Numbered from the stretch's first letter, positions 18,344-27,843 are shown. The stretch: 64,000 nucleotides of DNA from Stappia albiluteola (GCF_014050225.1 NZ_JACFXV010000048.1:193501-257500); one strand, 5' to 3'. Notes: generated by a model not told the origin, from the letters alone. Program-made: numbers and translations.

Positions 18344-19105
18344 ATGACCCCGATTTCCGATCCTCTCTTCTATGCGCTGGCCGTTCCGGCGGTGCTTATC
18401 GTCGGACTGTCCAAGGGCGGTTTCGGCGGCGCCATCGCGCTGCTCGGCGTTCCCTTGATGAGCCTTGCGATCTCGCCCGTTCAGGCGGCCGGCATTCTCC
18501 TGCCGATCCTCGTCTGCATGGACATGGTGGGGTTGATCGCCTATCGCGGCACCTTCGACAAAAGAAGCCTGGCAATCCTTCTGCCGGCTGCCCTCGCGGG
18601 CATTGCGATCGGGTATCTCACGGCGGCAATCGTCACGGAAAGCCATGTCCGGCTGATCGTCGGCATCGTCGCGCTTCTCTTTGCCCTGAATTATTATCTC
18701 GGCTCGGCCCGGCGAACGGAAGCAAGGCCGCACAGGCCGTGGCTCGGCCGGTTCTGGGGCATGGTCGCCGGCTTCACCAGCTTCGTCAGCCACACCGGCG
18801 GGCCGCCCTTCCAGATGTACATGCTGCCGCTGCGCCTGGCTCCCACCCTGTTCGCGGGAACGGCGGTGATCTTCTTTTCCGCCGTCAACGCCGTGAAACT
18901 CGTGCCCTATTTCCTTCTCGGCCAGTTCGACGCGACCAATCTGGCGACCTCGGCCATGTTGCTGCCGCTGGCGCCGCTCGCCACCCTCGCCGGCGTCAAG
19001 CTGGTGCGCATCATCAATCCCGAAACCTTCTACCGCATCACCTACGCCATGGTTCTGGTCATCTCCTTCAAGCTCATCTGGGACGGCCTGCGGGCGTTCG
19101 GCTGA
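18344..19105 (+). CDS. TauE/SafE-family membrane permease
   Basis: 253-residue integral membrane protein with about eight hydrophobic segments. The family repeat appears as VGLSKGGFGGAIALLGVPL near the start and FTSFVSHTGGPPFQMYMLPL in the second half. TauE/SafE proteins are proposed exporters of sulfite or sulfonate-derived anions; the substrate here is unknown. ATG at 18344 is preferred because the family begins close to the first helix; the open frame reaches 18230. The next gene is co-directional, about 150 bases away. Confidence 0.88.
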   Translation: MTPISDPLFYALAVPAVLIVGLSKGGFGGAIALLGVPLMSLAISPVQAAGILLPILVCMDMVGLIAYRGTFDKRSLAILLPAALAGIAIGYLTAAIVTESHVRLIVGIVALLFALNYYLGSARRTEARPHRPWLGRFWGMVAGFTSFVSHTGGPPFQMYMLPLRLAPTLFAGTAVIFFSAVNAVKLVPYFLLGQFDATNLATSAMLLPLAPLATLAGVKLVRIINPETFYRITYAMVLVISFKLIWDGLRAFG

Positions 19106-19253
19106 AGCGGTTCCGCTATGGCCGGAAGCAGCAAAACGAGCGGCGGATAGCCTGTAAGCCGCGAAATTATGTTGCACTGCAAAAAAGCATTGAACGCAAA
19201 CCGGTTTCGCGCTTTCATGTTGCGAACAGACAAGAATTGGGAGGAGCAATTCA

Positions 19254-20891
19254 ATGTCCGCCGCCGATAGCCCCTTCGCGCGCGATCTCGACCGCAACGC
19301 CGCCAATTATGCGCCGCTTTCGCCCCTGTCTTTCCTTGCCCGCACCGCAGGCATCTTTCCGGACCGTGCAGCGATCGTGCATGGGACGAGCCGCACCAGC
19401 TACCGGGATTTCTATGCCCGGTCGCGCCGGCTTGCCTCAGCGCTCGCCAGGCGCGGGATCTCGAAGAACGACACTGTCAGCGTGATGCTGTCCAACACGC
19501 CGCCGATGCTTGAAGCGCATTACGGCGTGCCGATGGCCGGCGGCGTGCTGCATACGCTCAACACGCGTCTCGATGCCGCGATCCTCGCTTTCCAGCTCGA
19601 TCACGCCGACTGCAAGTTCCTCATCACGGATCGGGAATTCGCCCCCGTGATGAAGGAAGCGCTGGCGCTGGCGAAAGTGAAGCCGTTCGTCGTCGACTAT
19701 GACGATCCGGAGTTCCCGCAGGACGGCGAGATGCTCGGCGCCATGGAGTATGAGGCGCTGATTGCCGAGGGCGATCCTCATTTCGACTGGAAGCTTCCCG
19801 CCGACGAGTGGGACGCGATTTCGCTGAACTACACGTCCGGCACGACGGGCAACCCCAAGGGCGTCGTCTATCACCATCGCGGTGCCTATCTGCTCGCCCA
19901 GGCCAATGTCGTCACCACATCGATGTCCAAGCACCCGGTCTATCTGTGGACGCTGCCGATGTTCCATTGCAACGGCTGGTGCTTTCCCTGGTCGCTGTCG
20001 GTCGTCGCCGGCACCCATGTATGTCTGCGCTGGGTCCGCCAGAAGCCGATCTGGGATGCGCTTGCCGATGAAGGCGTGACGCATCTTTGCGGCGCACCGA
20101 TCGTCATGTCGACGATCCTGAACACGCCGGATGCCGAAAAGCGCGATCTCGAGGGCCGCGTCGTCGAGTTCTTCACCGCGGCCGCTCCTCCTCCCGAATC
20201 CGTGCTCGCCGCCATGAAGGACGCCGGCTTCAACGTCACTCATCTTTACGGGCTGACGGAGACATACGGACCGGCGGTGGTCAACGAATGGAAGGGCGAG
20301 TGGGACGGCCTGCCCTCCAGCGAACAGGCCCGCAAGAAGGCGCGCCAGGGTGTGCGCTACATTGCCCTCGACGACCTCACCGTGATGGACCCGGCGACCA
20401 TGTCGCGCGTCCCCGCCGACGGCGAGACGATGGGCGAGGTGATGTTCCGCGGCAACGTGGTGATGAAGGGATATCTGAAGAACAAGCAGGCGACGGACGA
20501 GGCTTTTGCCGGCGGCTGGTTCCATTCAGGCGACCTTGGCGTGCTTCATCCGGATGGCTACATCCAGCTCAAGGACCGTTCGAAGGACGTCATCATCTCG
20601 GGTGGCGAGAATATCTCGTCGATCGAGGTGGAGGACGTGCTGTTCAAGCACCCGGCAATCCAGGCTGCGGCGGTAGTGGCGCGGCCGGACGAGAAATGGG
20701 GCGAGACGCCCTGCGCCTTCGTCGAACTCAAGCCGGGCGCAAGTCTCGACGCGGACGCAGTGATAGAATTCTGCCGGGAGCATCTCGCCCGCTACAAGGT
20801 TCCCCGGCACGTCGTCTTCACGGAACTGCCGAAAACCTCCACGGGCAAGATCCAGAAATACCAGCTGCGCGAAATGGCCAAATCCGTCTAG
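19254..20891 (+). CDS. Acyl-CoA ligase (AMP-forming; DmdB/medium-chain type)
   Basis: 545-residue ANL ligase. The adenylation P-loop is YTSGTTGNPKG. Further motifs are HLYGLTETYGP, GWFHSGDLGVLHPDGYIQLKDRSKD and the catalytic lysine in PKTSTGKIQKYQLRE. It belongs to the group annotated as fatty-acyl or 3-methylmercaptopropionyl-CoA ligases; the actual acid cannot be read. TTGGGAGGAG gives a strong ribosome binding site before the ATG. No beta-oxidation genes flank it. A palindromic repeat and a terminator follow. Confidence 0.88.
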   Translation: MSAADSPFARDLDRNAANYAPLSPLSFLARTAGIFPDRAAIVHGTSRTSYRDFYARSRRLASALARRGISKNDTVSVMLSNTPPMLEAHYGVPMAGGVLHTLNTRLDAAILAFQLDHADCKFLITDREFAPVMKEALALAKVKPFVVDYDDPEFPQDGEMLGAMEYEALIAEGDPHFDWKLPADEWDAISLNYTSGTTGNPKGVVYHHRGAYLLAQANVVTTSMSKHPVYLWTLPMFHCNGWCFPWSLSVVAGTHVCLRWVRQKPIWDALADEGVTHLCGAPIVMSTILNTPDAEKRDLEGRVVEFFTAAAPPPESVLAAMKDAGFNVTHLYGLTETYGPAVVNEWKGEWDGLPSSEQARKKARQGVRYIALDDLTVMDPATMSRVPADGETMGEVMFRGNVVMKGYLKNKQATDEAFAGGWFHSGDLGVLHPDGYIQLKDRSKDVIISGGENISSIEVEDVLFKHPAIQAAAVVARPDEKWGETPCAFVELKPGASLDADAVIEFCREHLARYKVPRHVVFTELPKTSTGKIQKYQLREMAKSV

Positions 20892-20893
20892 AG

Positions 20894-20930
20894 CATATCC
20901 CGCCAAATCTGAATCGGATTTGGCAATATG
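20894..20930. repeat. Short palindromic intergenic element (RIME-like)
   Basis: Nested inverted arms CATAT/ATATG and GCCAAATC/GATTTGGC (20902-20909 and 20917-20924) directly after the acyl-CoA ligase stop. Similar GAGCAT-starting palindromes are common after genes in Rhizobiaceae. There is no T-run, so this is not a classical terminator. Confidence 0.5.
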
Positions 20931-20965
20931 GAACCGCCTACACTTTTCGCCATCCCCCTCCAAGC

Positions 20966-20997
20966 AAAAAGGCCGCAGCTTTCGCCGCGGCCCTTTT
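20966..20997. terminator. Probable terminator after the acyl-CoA ligase gene
   Basis: AAAAAGGCCGC and GCGGCCCTTTT form a hairpin with one mismatch and a T-run. The opposite-strand YdcH-type gene ends just beyond, so it may serve both. Confidence 0.65.
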
Positions 20998-21039
20998 GAC
21001 TTTCACCCGCGCCGAACGCGCGGCGCCGTGCCTTGAACG

Positions 21040-21219
21040 TCAGTGCAAGGTCTCCGACGATTTCAAGCGGGCAATCTCATCCTTGACCAACAACTTTTGT
21101 CGCTTCAGGTCAGAAAGCTCGAGCGAATCCACGCTGGGATGATGCATGAGTTCCCGAAGCTTGCGCTCCAGGTCCTGATGACGTCGCTCGAGTTCGCTCA
21201 GATGAGACTCAATAGACAT
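21040..21219 (-). CDS. YdcH/DUF465 family small protein
   Basis: 59-residue protein beginning MSIESHLSELERRHQDLERK and ending in RLKSSETLH. It consists of two helices with charged heptads and the family sequence LKRQKLLVKDEIARL near the end. The start at 21219 has a perfect AAGGAGGT six bases upstream. It is a paralogue of the gene at 21646, which reads away from it. DUF465 proteins are small coiled coils of unknown function. Confidence 0.85.
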   Translation of the reverse strand: MSIESHLSELERRHQDLERKLRELMHHPSVDSLELSDLKRQKLLVKDEIARLKSSETLH

Positions 21220-21645
21220 GGATTGGACCTCCTTGTCGTTATCCGCCGTTAACGGGGAGAGTTTCGCACAGAACTCCCTTCGCTGTCGAATAAATGCTGG
21301 CTCCCATTTTGTCGCGGCGGGTCGTCCGTCAGCCCCCGGTGGTCACAAAATCGCGAGGTCTCCGCTCGCGGCGTGACTGCCGGCAGACGGACCGCGAATG
21401 ACATGCAACGGACGCCTTCCGCAAAATAGCGGGGCGGCCGATTTGCCCTCGACGGTCGGCGAAACGTGCCAACCCCTACCGCTCTTCAATCCTGCAGAGT
21501 ATGATGGCCGAAAATGTGGCCGGGCGAGCGGAAGGGGTATTTTTGCGCCTACTGCGGGAGCGTCCGCGCCATCGACATTTCGGCGGGCAAACTATCCAAC
21601 AAGGGTGCCGCCGGAATGATCGGAGGTTTCCGGCGGGGTGGTTAG
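21220..21645. other. Intergenic region between two divergent YdcH-type genes
   Basis: About 425 bases without a credible gene. It must carry both divergent promoters. The short frames here lack ribosome binding sites and recognisable sequence. I see no convincing repeat or hairpin. Confidence 0.6.
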
Positions 21646-21855
21646 ATGACGGGCGAAGAAGACGAGAAAGCTCTGAGAATAGAACTTGCAAAGCTTCGTC
21701 AGGAACACCGGGATCTTGATACCGCAATTGCGGCCATGACCGAAACGGGCCGCTGCGATGCCCTCCAGTTGCAGCGTTTGAAAAAGAAAAAGCTGTCTCT
21801 GAAGGACAGGATCGCGATCCTGGAAGACCGGCTTCTTCCCGATATCATCGCCTGA
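21646..21855 (+). CDS. YdcH/DUF465 family small protein (second copy)
   Basis: 69-residue, highly charged helical hairpin protein. The family core is ELAKLRQEHRDLDTAIAAM, then LQLQRLKKKKLSLKDRIAIL. It pairs with the divergent paralogue at 21040-21219. About 130 bases before purE in the same direction. A weak GGGG-type site precedes the ATG. Function unknown. Confidence 0.85.
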   Translation: MTGEEDEKALRIELAKLRQEHRDLDTAIAAMTETGRCDALQLQRLKKKKLSLKDRIAILEDRLLPDIIA

Positions 21856-21983
21856 CAAGTCGCCTGCGGACGCAAGGGCTGCGGCCCTTGTATCTTCCCT
21901 TGCGCAATGCAGCATCCTTCCTATAATCCGCCGCTCTTGCGGATGGCACTTCGCCTTGGACAGAGCAAGGGAGCGAGGCGGGA

Positions 21984-22481
21984 ATGAGCGATCGGAAGCC
22001 GGCGGTGGCAATCATCATGGGCAGCCAGTCCGACTGGGCCACCATGCGGCACGCGGCCGAAACGCTGGACGCGCTCGGAATTACCCACGACGACAGGATC
22101 GTTTCCGCCCATCGCACGCCCGACCGCCTTTACGACTTCGCCAAATCCGCCAAGGCAAGTGGCTTCAAGGTCATTATCGCGGGAGCCGGGGGAGCCGCTC
22201 ACCTGCCGGGCATGACGGCGGCGATGACGCCGCTCCCGGTTTTCGGCGTGCCGGTGGAATCCAGGACGCTCAAGGGCGAAGACAGCCTGCTTTCCATCGT
22301 CCAGATGCCGGCGGGCATCCCGGTCGGCACATTGGCAATCGGCCGGGCGGGTGCGGTGAATGCGGCCCTGCTCGCCGCTGCCGTGCTTGCGCTGCAGGAT
22401 CCCGCGCTGAGCGAGCGGCTGGACGCCTGGCGCGCCCGTCAATCGGAATCCGTGGCCGAACGCCCGGTGGACGAAGCATGA
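21984..22481 (+). CDS. purE: N5-carboxyaminoimidazole ribonucleotide mutase, PurE
   Basis: 165-residue class I PurE, which moves the carboxyl group of N5-CAIR to give CAIR in purine synthesis. The substrate-binding loop [12 protein letters not shown] is at residues 10-21. The catalytic-site segments SAHRTPDR (catalytic His), [13 protein letters not shown] and [16 protein letters not shown] all fit the family. The stop overlaps the purK start by ATGA, so the two are co-translated. Confidence 0.97.
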   Translation: MSDRKPAVAIIMGSQSDWATMRHAAETLDALGITHDDRIVSAHRTPDRLYDFAKSAKASGFKVIIAGAGGAAHLPGMTAAMTPLPVFGVPVESRTLKGEDSLLSIVQMPAGIPVGTLAIGRAGAVNAALLAAAVLALQDPALSERLDAWRARQSESVAERPVDEA

Positions 22482-23578
22482 GCTCCATGCCGGACTACGC
22501 GATGAAACCCGGCGACACCGTCGGCATTCTCGGGGGCGGACAGCTTGGCCGGATGCTTGCGCTTGCCGCCGCGCGCCTGGGCCTCAATGTCCACGTCTTT
22601 TGTCCCGATCCCGCCAGCCCTGCCTTCGACGTTGCCGCGAAGACGATCGTCGCCGCCTATGAGGACGAGGCCGCGCTCGCGGCATTCGCTCAAACCGCCG
22701 ACGTGATCACCTACGAGTTCGAAAACGTGCCGGCGCGCACCGCGGAAGTGCTTGCCGCACTCAGGCCGGTCAGGCCCGGTCCCTATGCACTGAACGTTTC
22801 CCAGGATCGGCTGACGGAAAAGACCTTTCTCGCCGGGGCCGGAATTCCTGTCGCCCCCTTCAGGGCCGTCGACAGCACCGCCGACCTCGATGAAGCGCTT
22901 GCCGAATTCGGCGGCCGGGGCGTGCTGAAGACGCGGCGCTTCGGCTATGACGGCAAGGGTCAGCTGATGATCCGCTCGCGTGCCGATGCGGATGGCGCCT
23001 ATGAGCGTCTCGGCAGCGTGCCGGCAATCCTGGAAGGCCTCATATCCTTCGAGCGCGAGGTTTCGGTAATCGTGGCGCGCGGCCTGGACGGCATGGCGCG
23101 CGCCTATGACGTCGCCGAAAACCGGCATGAACACCACATCCTGAAGACTTCGACCGTACCGGCGGCCATCGGCGGCAGGACGGCCGCCGAAGCGCGCCAG
23201 ATCGCCGAGACCATTGCGGAAAAGCTCGGCTATGTCGGTGTCATGGGCGTGGAGATGTTCCTGCTGCGCGAAGCGGGCGCCGAAAGGCTCCTCGTCAACG
23301 AGATCGCGCCGAGGGTGCACAATTCCGGCCACTGGACGGAAGATGCCTGTCTTGTCTCCCAGTTCGAGCAGCATATCCGCGCCATTGCCGGTTGGCCCCT
23401 GGGATCTGCCGAACGGCACTTTGATGTCGAAATGGAGAACCTGATCGGCTTCGACGCGGACCGCTGGCACGAAATCCTCGCCGATCCGGGCGCAAGGCTG
23501 CACCTTTACGGCAAGGCGGAGACGCGCCCCGGCCGCAAGATGGGGCACGTCAACCGGGTGCGGCCCATCAAGCCTTGA
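22478..23578 (+). CDS. purK: 5-(carboxyamino)imidazole ribonucleotide synthase, PurK
   Basis: ATP-grasp enzyme making N5-CAIR from AIR, bicarbonate and ATP. Starting at the ATG that overlaps the purE stop gives 366 residues; an internal ATG just before [17 protein letters not shown] is an alternative. Motifs include [11 protein letters not shown], the ATP-grasp segment [31 protein letters not shown] and the metal-binding [13 protein letters not shown]. Purine genes elsewhere are not in this window. Confidence 0.97.
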   Translation: MSSMPDYAMKPGDTVGILGGGQLGRMLALAAARLGLNVHVFCPDPASPAFDVAAKTIVAAYEDEAALAAFAQTADVITYEFENVPARTAEVLAALRPVRPGPYALNVSQDRLTEKTFLAGAGIPVAPFRAVDSTADLDEALAEFGGRGVLKTRRFGYDGKGQLMIRSRADADGAYERLGSVPAILEGLISFEREVSVIVARGLDGMARAYDVAENRHEHHILKTSTVPAAIGGRTAAEARQIAETIAEKLGYVGVMGVEMFLLREAGAERLLVNEIAPRVHNSGHWTEDACLVSQFEQHIRAIAGWPLGSAERHFDVEMENLIGFDADRWHEILADPGARLHLYGKAETRPGRKMGHVNRVRPIKP

Positions 23579-23599
23579 ATGGCTTCGCGCCGCTTCGGG

Positions 23600-24991
23600 T
23601 CAGACAAGGCCGAAGCGCCTGCGATTGCCGAAGCGATAGATCGAGGCGAGCGCGACGAAGGCAAGGCCGGAGGCCAGGCCCCACCAGATGCCGATGCCGC
23701 CCAGCCCTGCCACGAAGGCCAGTCCATAGGACAGGACCGCGCCGAACAGCCAGTAGCCGGCAATGGCGATGACCATCGGCACGCGCGTATCGGACAGGCC
23801 ACGCAGCACGCTGCCGCCGACCACCTGAGCGCCGTCGAAGATCTGGAACAGCGCCGCGACCAGCAGAAACGTGCTGCCGATCGCCAGCACGTCTGCCGAT
23901 TGCAGGTTTCGCTGATCCAGAAACAGGGACACGAGGGCCTCCGGCGCCGTCCACATCGCCAGCGCCGTCGAGCCCATGAAGGCAAGGGCGATGGCGAAGG
24001 ACACCCAGCCGGCGCGGCCGACAGCGGCGTCGTCCTTTTGACCCGCCGCCAGGCCGACCCTGATCATGCCGGCCTGGCCGATACCGAGCGGCACCATGAA
24101 GGTGATCGAGGCGATCTGCAGCGCGATGCCGTGGGCTGCCAGTTGCACGGTGCCGATCCAGCCCATCATCATCGATGAGCCGGAGAAAAGCGCCACTTCC
24201 AGCACAAGCGTGACGCCGATCGGCCAGCCGAGCTTCAGGATCTGATGGAAGGCCGGCCAGTCCGCCCGCCACAAACGCCCGAATACGGCATATCGCCTCA
24301 GCTTCCGGTCCCGCATCACGTAGATGACGAGTATCAGCAGCGTGGAAAGCGACGTCGCCACCGACGCGATGCCGGCTCCGACCATCCCAAGCCTCGGCGC
24401 GCCGAAATGGCCGAAGATCAGCAGGTAGTCGAGCGCGGCATTGACCAGCGCCCCGGCGACCGTCGCCCACAGAACCACCTGCGCCTTTTCGAGCACCGTG
24501 ACGAAGTTGCGGATCGCCATCTGCATGAGCGACGGGCCGAAGGAGAACATCATTACCCGCATATAGGAGGAGGCGAGGCTTGCCAGCTCCGGCTTCTGGC
24601 CGAGCGCCAGAAGGATCGCCTCCGTGTGCCACAACGCGACCATGACAGGCAGCGTGTAGGCGGCGACCACCCAGAAGCCCATGCGCACGGCACGGCGAAG
24701 CTCCCGCGGCTGGCGCTCGCCGCGGGCCTTGGCCGCCAGCGGGATGACGGCCTGGATGATGCCCATTCCGAAAAGCCAGAACAGGATATAGAGATTGAAG
24801 GCAAGCACCATCGCCGCAAGTTCGACGGCTCCCAGCCAGCCGACCATCACCACGTCCGTGGTATTGATCGCCATCTGGGCCAGCTGCGCGCCCGCGATCG
24901 GCAGGCCGAGGGCAAGGGTCGGCCGGATATCGCTTCGCCACAGGGCGAAAACGCCGCCGCGAACGGCAGGTGCGGCGACCGACCGATCCAT
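23600..24991 (-). CDS. MATE-family multidrug/sodium exporter (NorM-like)
   Basis: Twelve-helix inner-membrane antiporter of about 463 residues. It starts MDRSVAAPAVRGG, with the first transmembrane segment at LALGLPIAGAQLAQMAINTTDVVMVG. The two homologous halves are each marked by a family pattern (MVLAFNLYILFWLFGMGIIQ and IASITFMVPLGIGQAGMIRVG). Start at 24991; longer frames lack homology. It ends 21 bases from the purK stop and is convergent with it. Substrate unknown. Confidence 0.92.
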   Translation of the reverse strand: MDRSVAAPAVRGGVFALWRSDIRPTLALGLPIAGAQLAQMAINTTDVVMVGWLGAVELAAMVLAFNLYILFWLFGMGIIQAVIPLAAKARGERQPRELRRAVRMGFWVVAAYTLPVMVALWHTEAILLALGQKPELASLASSYMRVMMFSFGPSLMQMAIRNFVTVLEKAQVVLWATVAGALVNAALDYLLIFGHFGAPRLGMVGAGIASVATSLSTLLILVIYVMRDRKLRRYAVFGRLWRADWPAFHQILKLGWPIGVTLVLEVALFSGSSMMMGWIGTVQLAAHGIALQIASITFMVPLGIGQAGMIRVGLAAGQKDDAAVGRAGWVSFAIALAFMGSTALAMWTAPEALVSLFLDQRNLQSADVLAIGSTFLLVAALFQIFDGAQVVGGSVLRGLSDTRVPMVIAIAGYWLFGAVLSYGLAFVAGLGGIGIWWGLASGLAFVALASIYRFGNRRRFGLV

Positions 24992-25139
24992 CTGAAACAC
25001 CCCGTAGCCGTCTGATTCCCTGCGCGCCCGAAATGGAGCGCGAGGAGCGACGATTACCCATCGCCCGCGCCATGGTCCAGACAAACCTTGTGATGGAACC
25101 CATCAACTCTACCGGAGCCCGGGAGGACGAATAGGCCGA

Positions 25140-25330
25140 TTGCCGCGCGACGATTGTCGGAATCGACGCACCAGCGGCATTTCCAAATATACAATTTTAT
25201 TATAATGGTTTTTATTTGGAAATATCCTCGATTAAAGAAATTATTAATTATTTTAACATCACTCTTGAGTGAGATTACTGCGTAGATACTCTGCATAATC
25301 ACAACTATATTGTGGCTATACGGAGATCTT
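25140..25330 (+). promoter_or_regulatory. AT-rich regulatory region with perfect inverted repeat
   Basis: This stretch is far more AT-rich than its surroundings. It holds a perfect 11-bp inverted repeat, ATTTCCAAATA (25179-25189) and TATTTGGAAAT (25213-25223), 23 bases apart. A smaller CACAA-CTATA-TTGTG repeat (25300-25314) includes a CTATAT box. Together they look like operator/promoter DNA for the next gene; regulator unknown. Confidence 0.5.
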
Positions 25331-26065
25331 GTGACCGGGAGTTGTAAAGTGGAGTTCCCGAAGGTTTTCTATCACGGCACGACCGGCGACATTGCGCTGG
25401 CCGCATTGCGAGATGGCATCAAGCCGGGCGTCGATCTGGCGTCGGCGTCATCGAAACAGGCAGGGAGCCCAAGCAGCCACGTCTACCTGACGGACGCCTG
25501 TGCGGTGCATTTTGCGGCCGCAGCCGCCACGCGAAGCGGGGCCCAATATGCAGCGATACTGGAAATAGACGGCGACCATCTCGACCCGGCACGCTATCGG
25601 GCCGACGAGTATGCCTATGAGCAGATCAGGCGCGGAAGCGACGGTATAGCCGGTTCGCCCCTGGAGAGGGCCGCGCACTATCGCGGCACGCTGGACAACG
25701 ACCTGAGACAAGCGGTGGAGACGCTCGATGCCATGGGATCGTTCGCCTATGAAGGCACGATCCCGGCCCACGCGATCATGCGCGTGGCGCTACTGCAAAT
25801 GGCCCCACCCATCGAGCCGGTGAAATGGTCGATCAATTCATCGGTCTCGGTACAGAACTACCATTTCGTCTGGATGGAACATTCGGCGATTACCCATTGG
25901 GTGATGAACGACCGCTGGCCGAATTTCCGCGCGATGAGCGAAATCTACCGCTTCTGGCTGAGCCAGTTGACCGAGTACCGGGACCGGGTCGGCATAAAGG
26001 TCAGCGCCAATCCCCGCTATGTGCCCGCCGACGCACAGAGGCTGGCTGTCGGGGAAAGCCTGTGA
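25331..26065 (+). CDS. Uncharacterised protein with possible ADP-ribosyltransferase fold
   Basis: 244 residues, not assigned to a named family. Seen directly: YHGTT with His15, SSHVYLTD with Tyr52, AAILEIDGDHL at 74-84, and FAYEGTIPAHAI with Glu141. The order His-Tyr-Glu with a G-x-IP-type strand is typical of the ART/Tpt1-KptA superfamily, so a transfer of ADP-ribose or a 2'-phosphotransferase-like reaction is possible; this is inference. The start GTG at 25331 follows CGGAG; TTG at 25310 gives a longer form. It stands alone behind a very AT-rich promoter region, with no antitoxin-like partner seen. The N-terminal half resembles the fold better than the C-terminal half. Confidence 0.6.
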   Translation: MTGSCKVEFPKVFYHGTTGDIALAALRDGIKPGVDLASASSKQAGSPSSHVYLTDACAVHFAAAAATRSGAQYAAILEIDGDHLDPARYRADEYAYEQIRRGSDGIAGSPLERAAHYRGTLDNDLRQAVETLDAMGSFAYEGTIPAHAIMRVALLQMAPPIEPVKWSINSSVSVQNYHFVWMEHSAITHWVMNDRWPNFRAMSEIYRFWLSQLTEYRDRVGIKVSANPRYVPADAQRLAVGESL

Positions 26066-26186
26066 GACAACTTCCGGAGCGCTTGTCCTGAAGGCGGGAT
26101 CGCTACCGTGATAAGGAATAGCTCCAGGAGCAATGCTTCAGGCATGCACTTGTGGTCAGATGCGGTTCAGATCTGGCGGGGTATTT

Positions 26187-26978
26187 TCATGCCGCGCGGG
26201 ACGCGCCGATTGACCCGAGCGATTTGAAGACCGGATCGCCGTCGCCGCCGAATACAAGGGCGTGACCGGCGGGAACGGCCCTCCACCCCTCCCTCGTCTG
26301 GTCAAGCGGCTCGGAAACGACCGACAATCCTTTTTCGCAGCGCCGCCAGTACAGCGACGGAGCATTGCCGTCGCTTGCCATGCGTATGGCAAGCAGGCGA
26401 TCGCCATCGGCAAGCGCCGCGGTGAACCGCAGCGGCTCCTCTATGCCGGCTTCCCGCATGAGCGCGAAAATACTGTCCAGAACGCCGGCTACCGCAGCAA
26501 GGGGATCCTCCTCGGGGTTGCGGCTCATGACAGACAGGAAGATCGCCTCGCTGTCGGTCGTACCGCTGCGGGAAGGGTAGACGCGATCGTCGATCAGCGC
26601 CTCGACCTTCCTGCGGATGCGTTCATAGCCGCCGATCTGGCCATTATGCATGAACAGCCAGTTGCGATAGCGGAACGGATGGCAATTGGCGCGGCTCGTC
26701 GCCGTACCGGTTGAAGCGCGCACGTGAGCAAAGAACTGGCGCGAGCGAATCTGCTCCGTGAGCGACAGGAGGTTCTCATCGCTCCAGGCCGGATGAACGT
26801 CCCGATAAAGGCCCGGTTCCGGGCATTCGCCGTACCAGCCAAGGCCGAAGCCATCGCCGTTCATGTCGACCTTCGCTTCCGCGCAGCGCCGGCTTTGTGC
26901 GATGAGGGAGTGGCCGGGCCGGGAAACGAGGTCGGCCAGGAAAATCGGCGCCCCCTGATAGGCAAGCCAGCGGCACAT
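26187..26978 (-). CDS. Class II glutamine amidotransferase (YafJ/EgtC-like)
   Basis: 263-residue Ntn-type amidotransferase domain. Starting at ATG 26978 puts the nucleophilic Cys at position 2 (MCRWLAYQGAPIFL), exposed after Met removal; the longer frame to 27038 would bury it and is rejected. Other active-site features are NGDGFGLGWYG, FAHVRASTG, NCHPF and FMHNGQIGGYE. It resembles stand-alone YafJ and the ergothioneine enzyme EgtC. No egtB or egtD is adjacent, so the pathway is unassigned. Confidence 0.87.
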   Translation of the reverse strand: MCRWLAYQGAPIFLADLVSRPGHSLIAQSRRCAEAKVDMNGDGFGLGWYGECPEPGLYRDVHPAWSDENLLSLTEQIRSRQFFAHVRASTGTATSRANCHPFRYRNWLFMHNGQIGGYERIRRKVEALIDDRVYPSRSGTTDSEAIFLSVMSRNPEEDPLAAVAGVLDSIFALMREAGIEEPLRFTAALADGDRLLAIRMASDGNAPSLYWRRCEKGLSVVSEPLDQTREGWRAVPAGHALVFGGDGDPVFKSLGSIGASRAA

Positions 26979-27348
26979 CCAAAGCACTCCAATTCGCGCG
27001 CCAACCGAATCGCACGCTGCGTTATCTTCTTTTGGCACGCAAAGATTTCAAACTTCTTCATGCCGGTTTCGCCCCGAAAGTCTATTTTGCAGGACCGTGA
27101 CGTTTTGGTGGCGGAAGTGGACTCCAGACAGTGGACAACCGCATGGCAGTCTGGTAGGAAACCAACCTCATCGAGCGACGTGAAAGCGGCGGTCAGCTCG
27201 TTGTCGCCATGTGCAGGCTCCGCGGCTTCGCGAATCTTGCGTTTAGCGGCAGGCAGGGTTTCCCTGATATCCGCTTCCGAGCAAAAGCATTTTGGTGGAT
27301 TCAGCGCGTGAGGCAGCCGCCCGGCGCGACGAAGATGGGAAAAGACGC
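26979..27348. other. Intergenic region between amidotransferase and rpsU
   Basis: About 370 bases. It should contain divergent promoters for the amidotransferase and rpsU. Open frames here read across into neighbours and show no family resemblance; I see no clear repeat. Confidence 0.5.
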
Positions 27349-27576
27349 GTGCAGGTTCTGGTTCGCGACAACAACGTCGATCAGGCGCTGAAGGCGCTGA
27401 AGAAAAAGATGCAGCGCGAGGGCATCTTCCGTGAGATGAAGCTTCGCGGCCATTACGAGAAGCCCTCCGAGAAGAAGGCGCGCGAAAAGGCTGAGGCCAT
27501 CCGCCGCGCCCGCAAGCTTGCCCGCAAGCGCGCCCAGCGCGAAGGTCTTCTGACCGGCAAGGGTCTGGCTCGCTGA
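27349..27576 (+). CDS. rpsU: 30S ribosomal protein S21
   Basis: 75-residue small-subunit protein with the alphaproteobacterial S21 sequence [19 protein letters not shown] at the start and a basic C-terminus ([13 protein letters not shown]). The start codon is GTG at 27349; the longer frame back to 27292 has no homology. A hairpin terminator follows about 50 bases after the stop, so it is probably monocistronic. Confidence 0.95.
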   Translation: MQVLVRDNNVDQALKALKKKMQREGIFREMKLRGHYEKPSEKKAREKAEAIRRARKLARKRAQREGLLTGKGLAR

Positions 27577-27626
27577 TACGGGCGACAAGCCTGACGGCCC
27601 TACTCGGGCAGATTAGAAATTTGTGG

Positions 27627-27660
27627 CGGACCAACCGGAACTCCGGCTGGTCCGTTTGCT
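27627..27660 (+). terminator. Probable terminator after rpsU
   Basis: CGGACCAACCGGA and TCCGGCTGGTCCG (27627-27639 and 27642-27654) pair with one mismatch, followed by T-rich sequence. Confidence 0.7.
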
Positions 27661-27843
27661 TTTATCCGATCGCTTGACGCCGCCGGACGTAAATTGGCGC
27701 GAAGCCGGTCTGCCGCCACAGAATAAACGTCTTGCGTGGCGAGAAAGGCCGACTTCAATCGGGAGTGAAATTGGCGGCCGCAGCCTGTAGTTTTGATGGG
27801 CTGCGCGGAGCAACTTGGACACCACGGGCGGGGAGCTGCAGGA

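Noticed and set aside
27039..27348. Small genes in the region upstream of rpsU
   Set aside because: Frames here lack start signals and homology; treated as promoter DNA.
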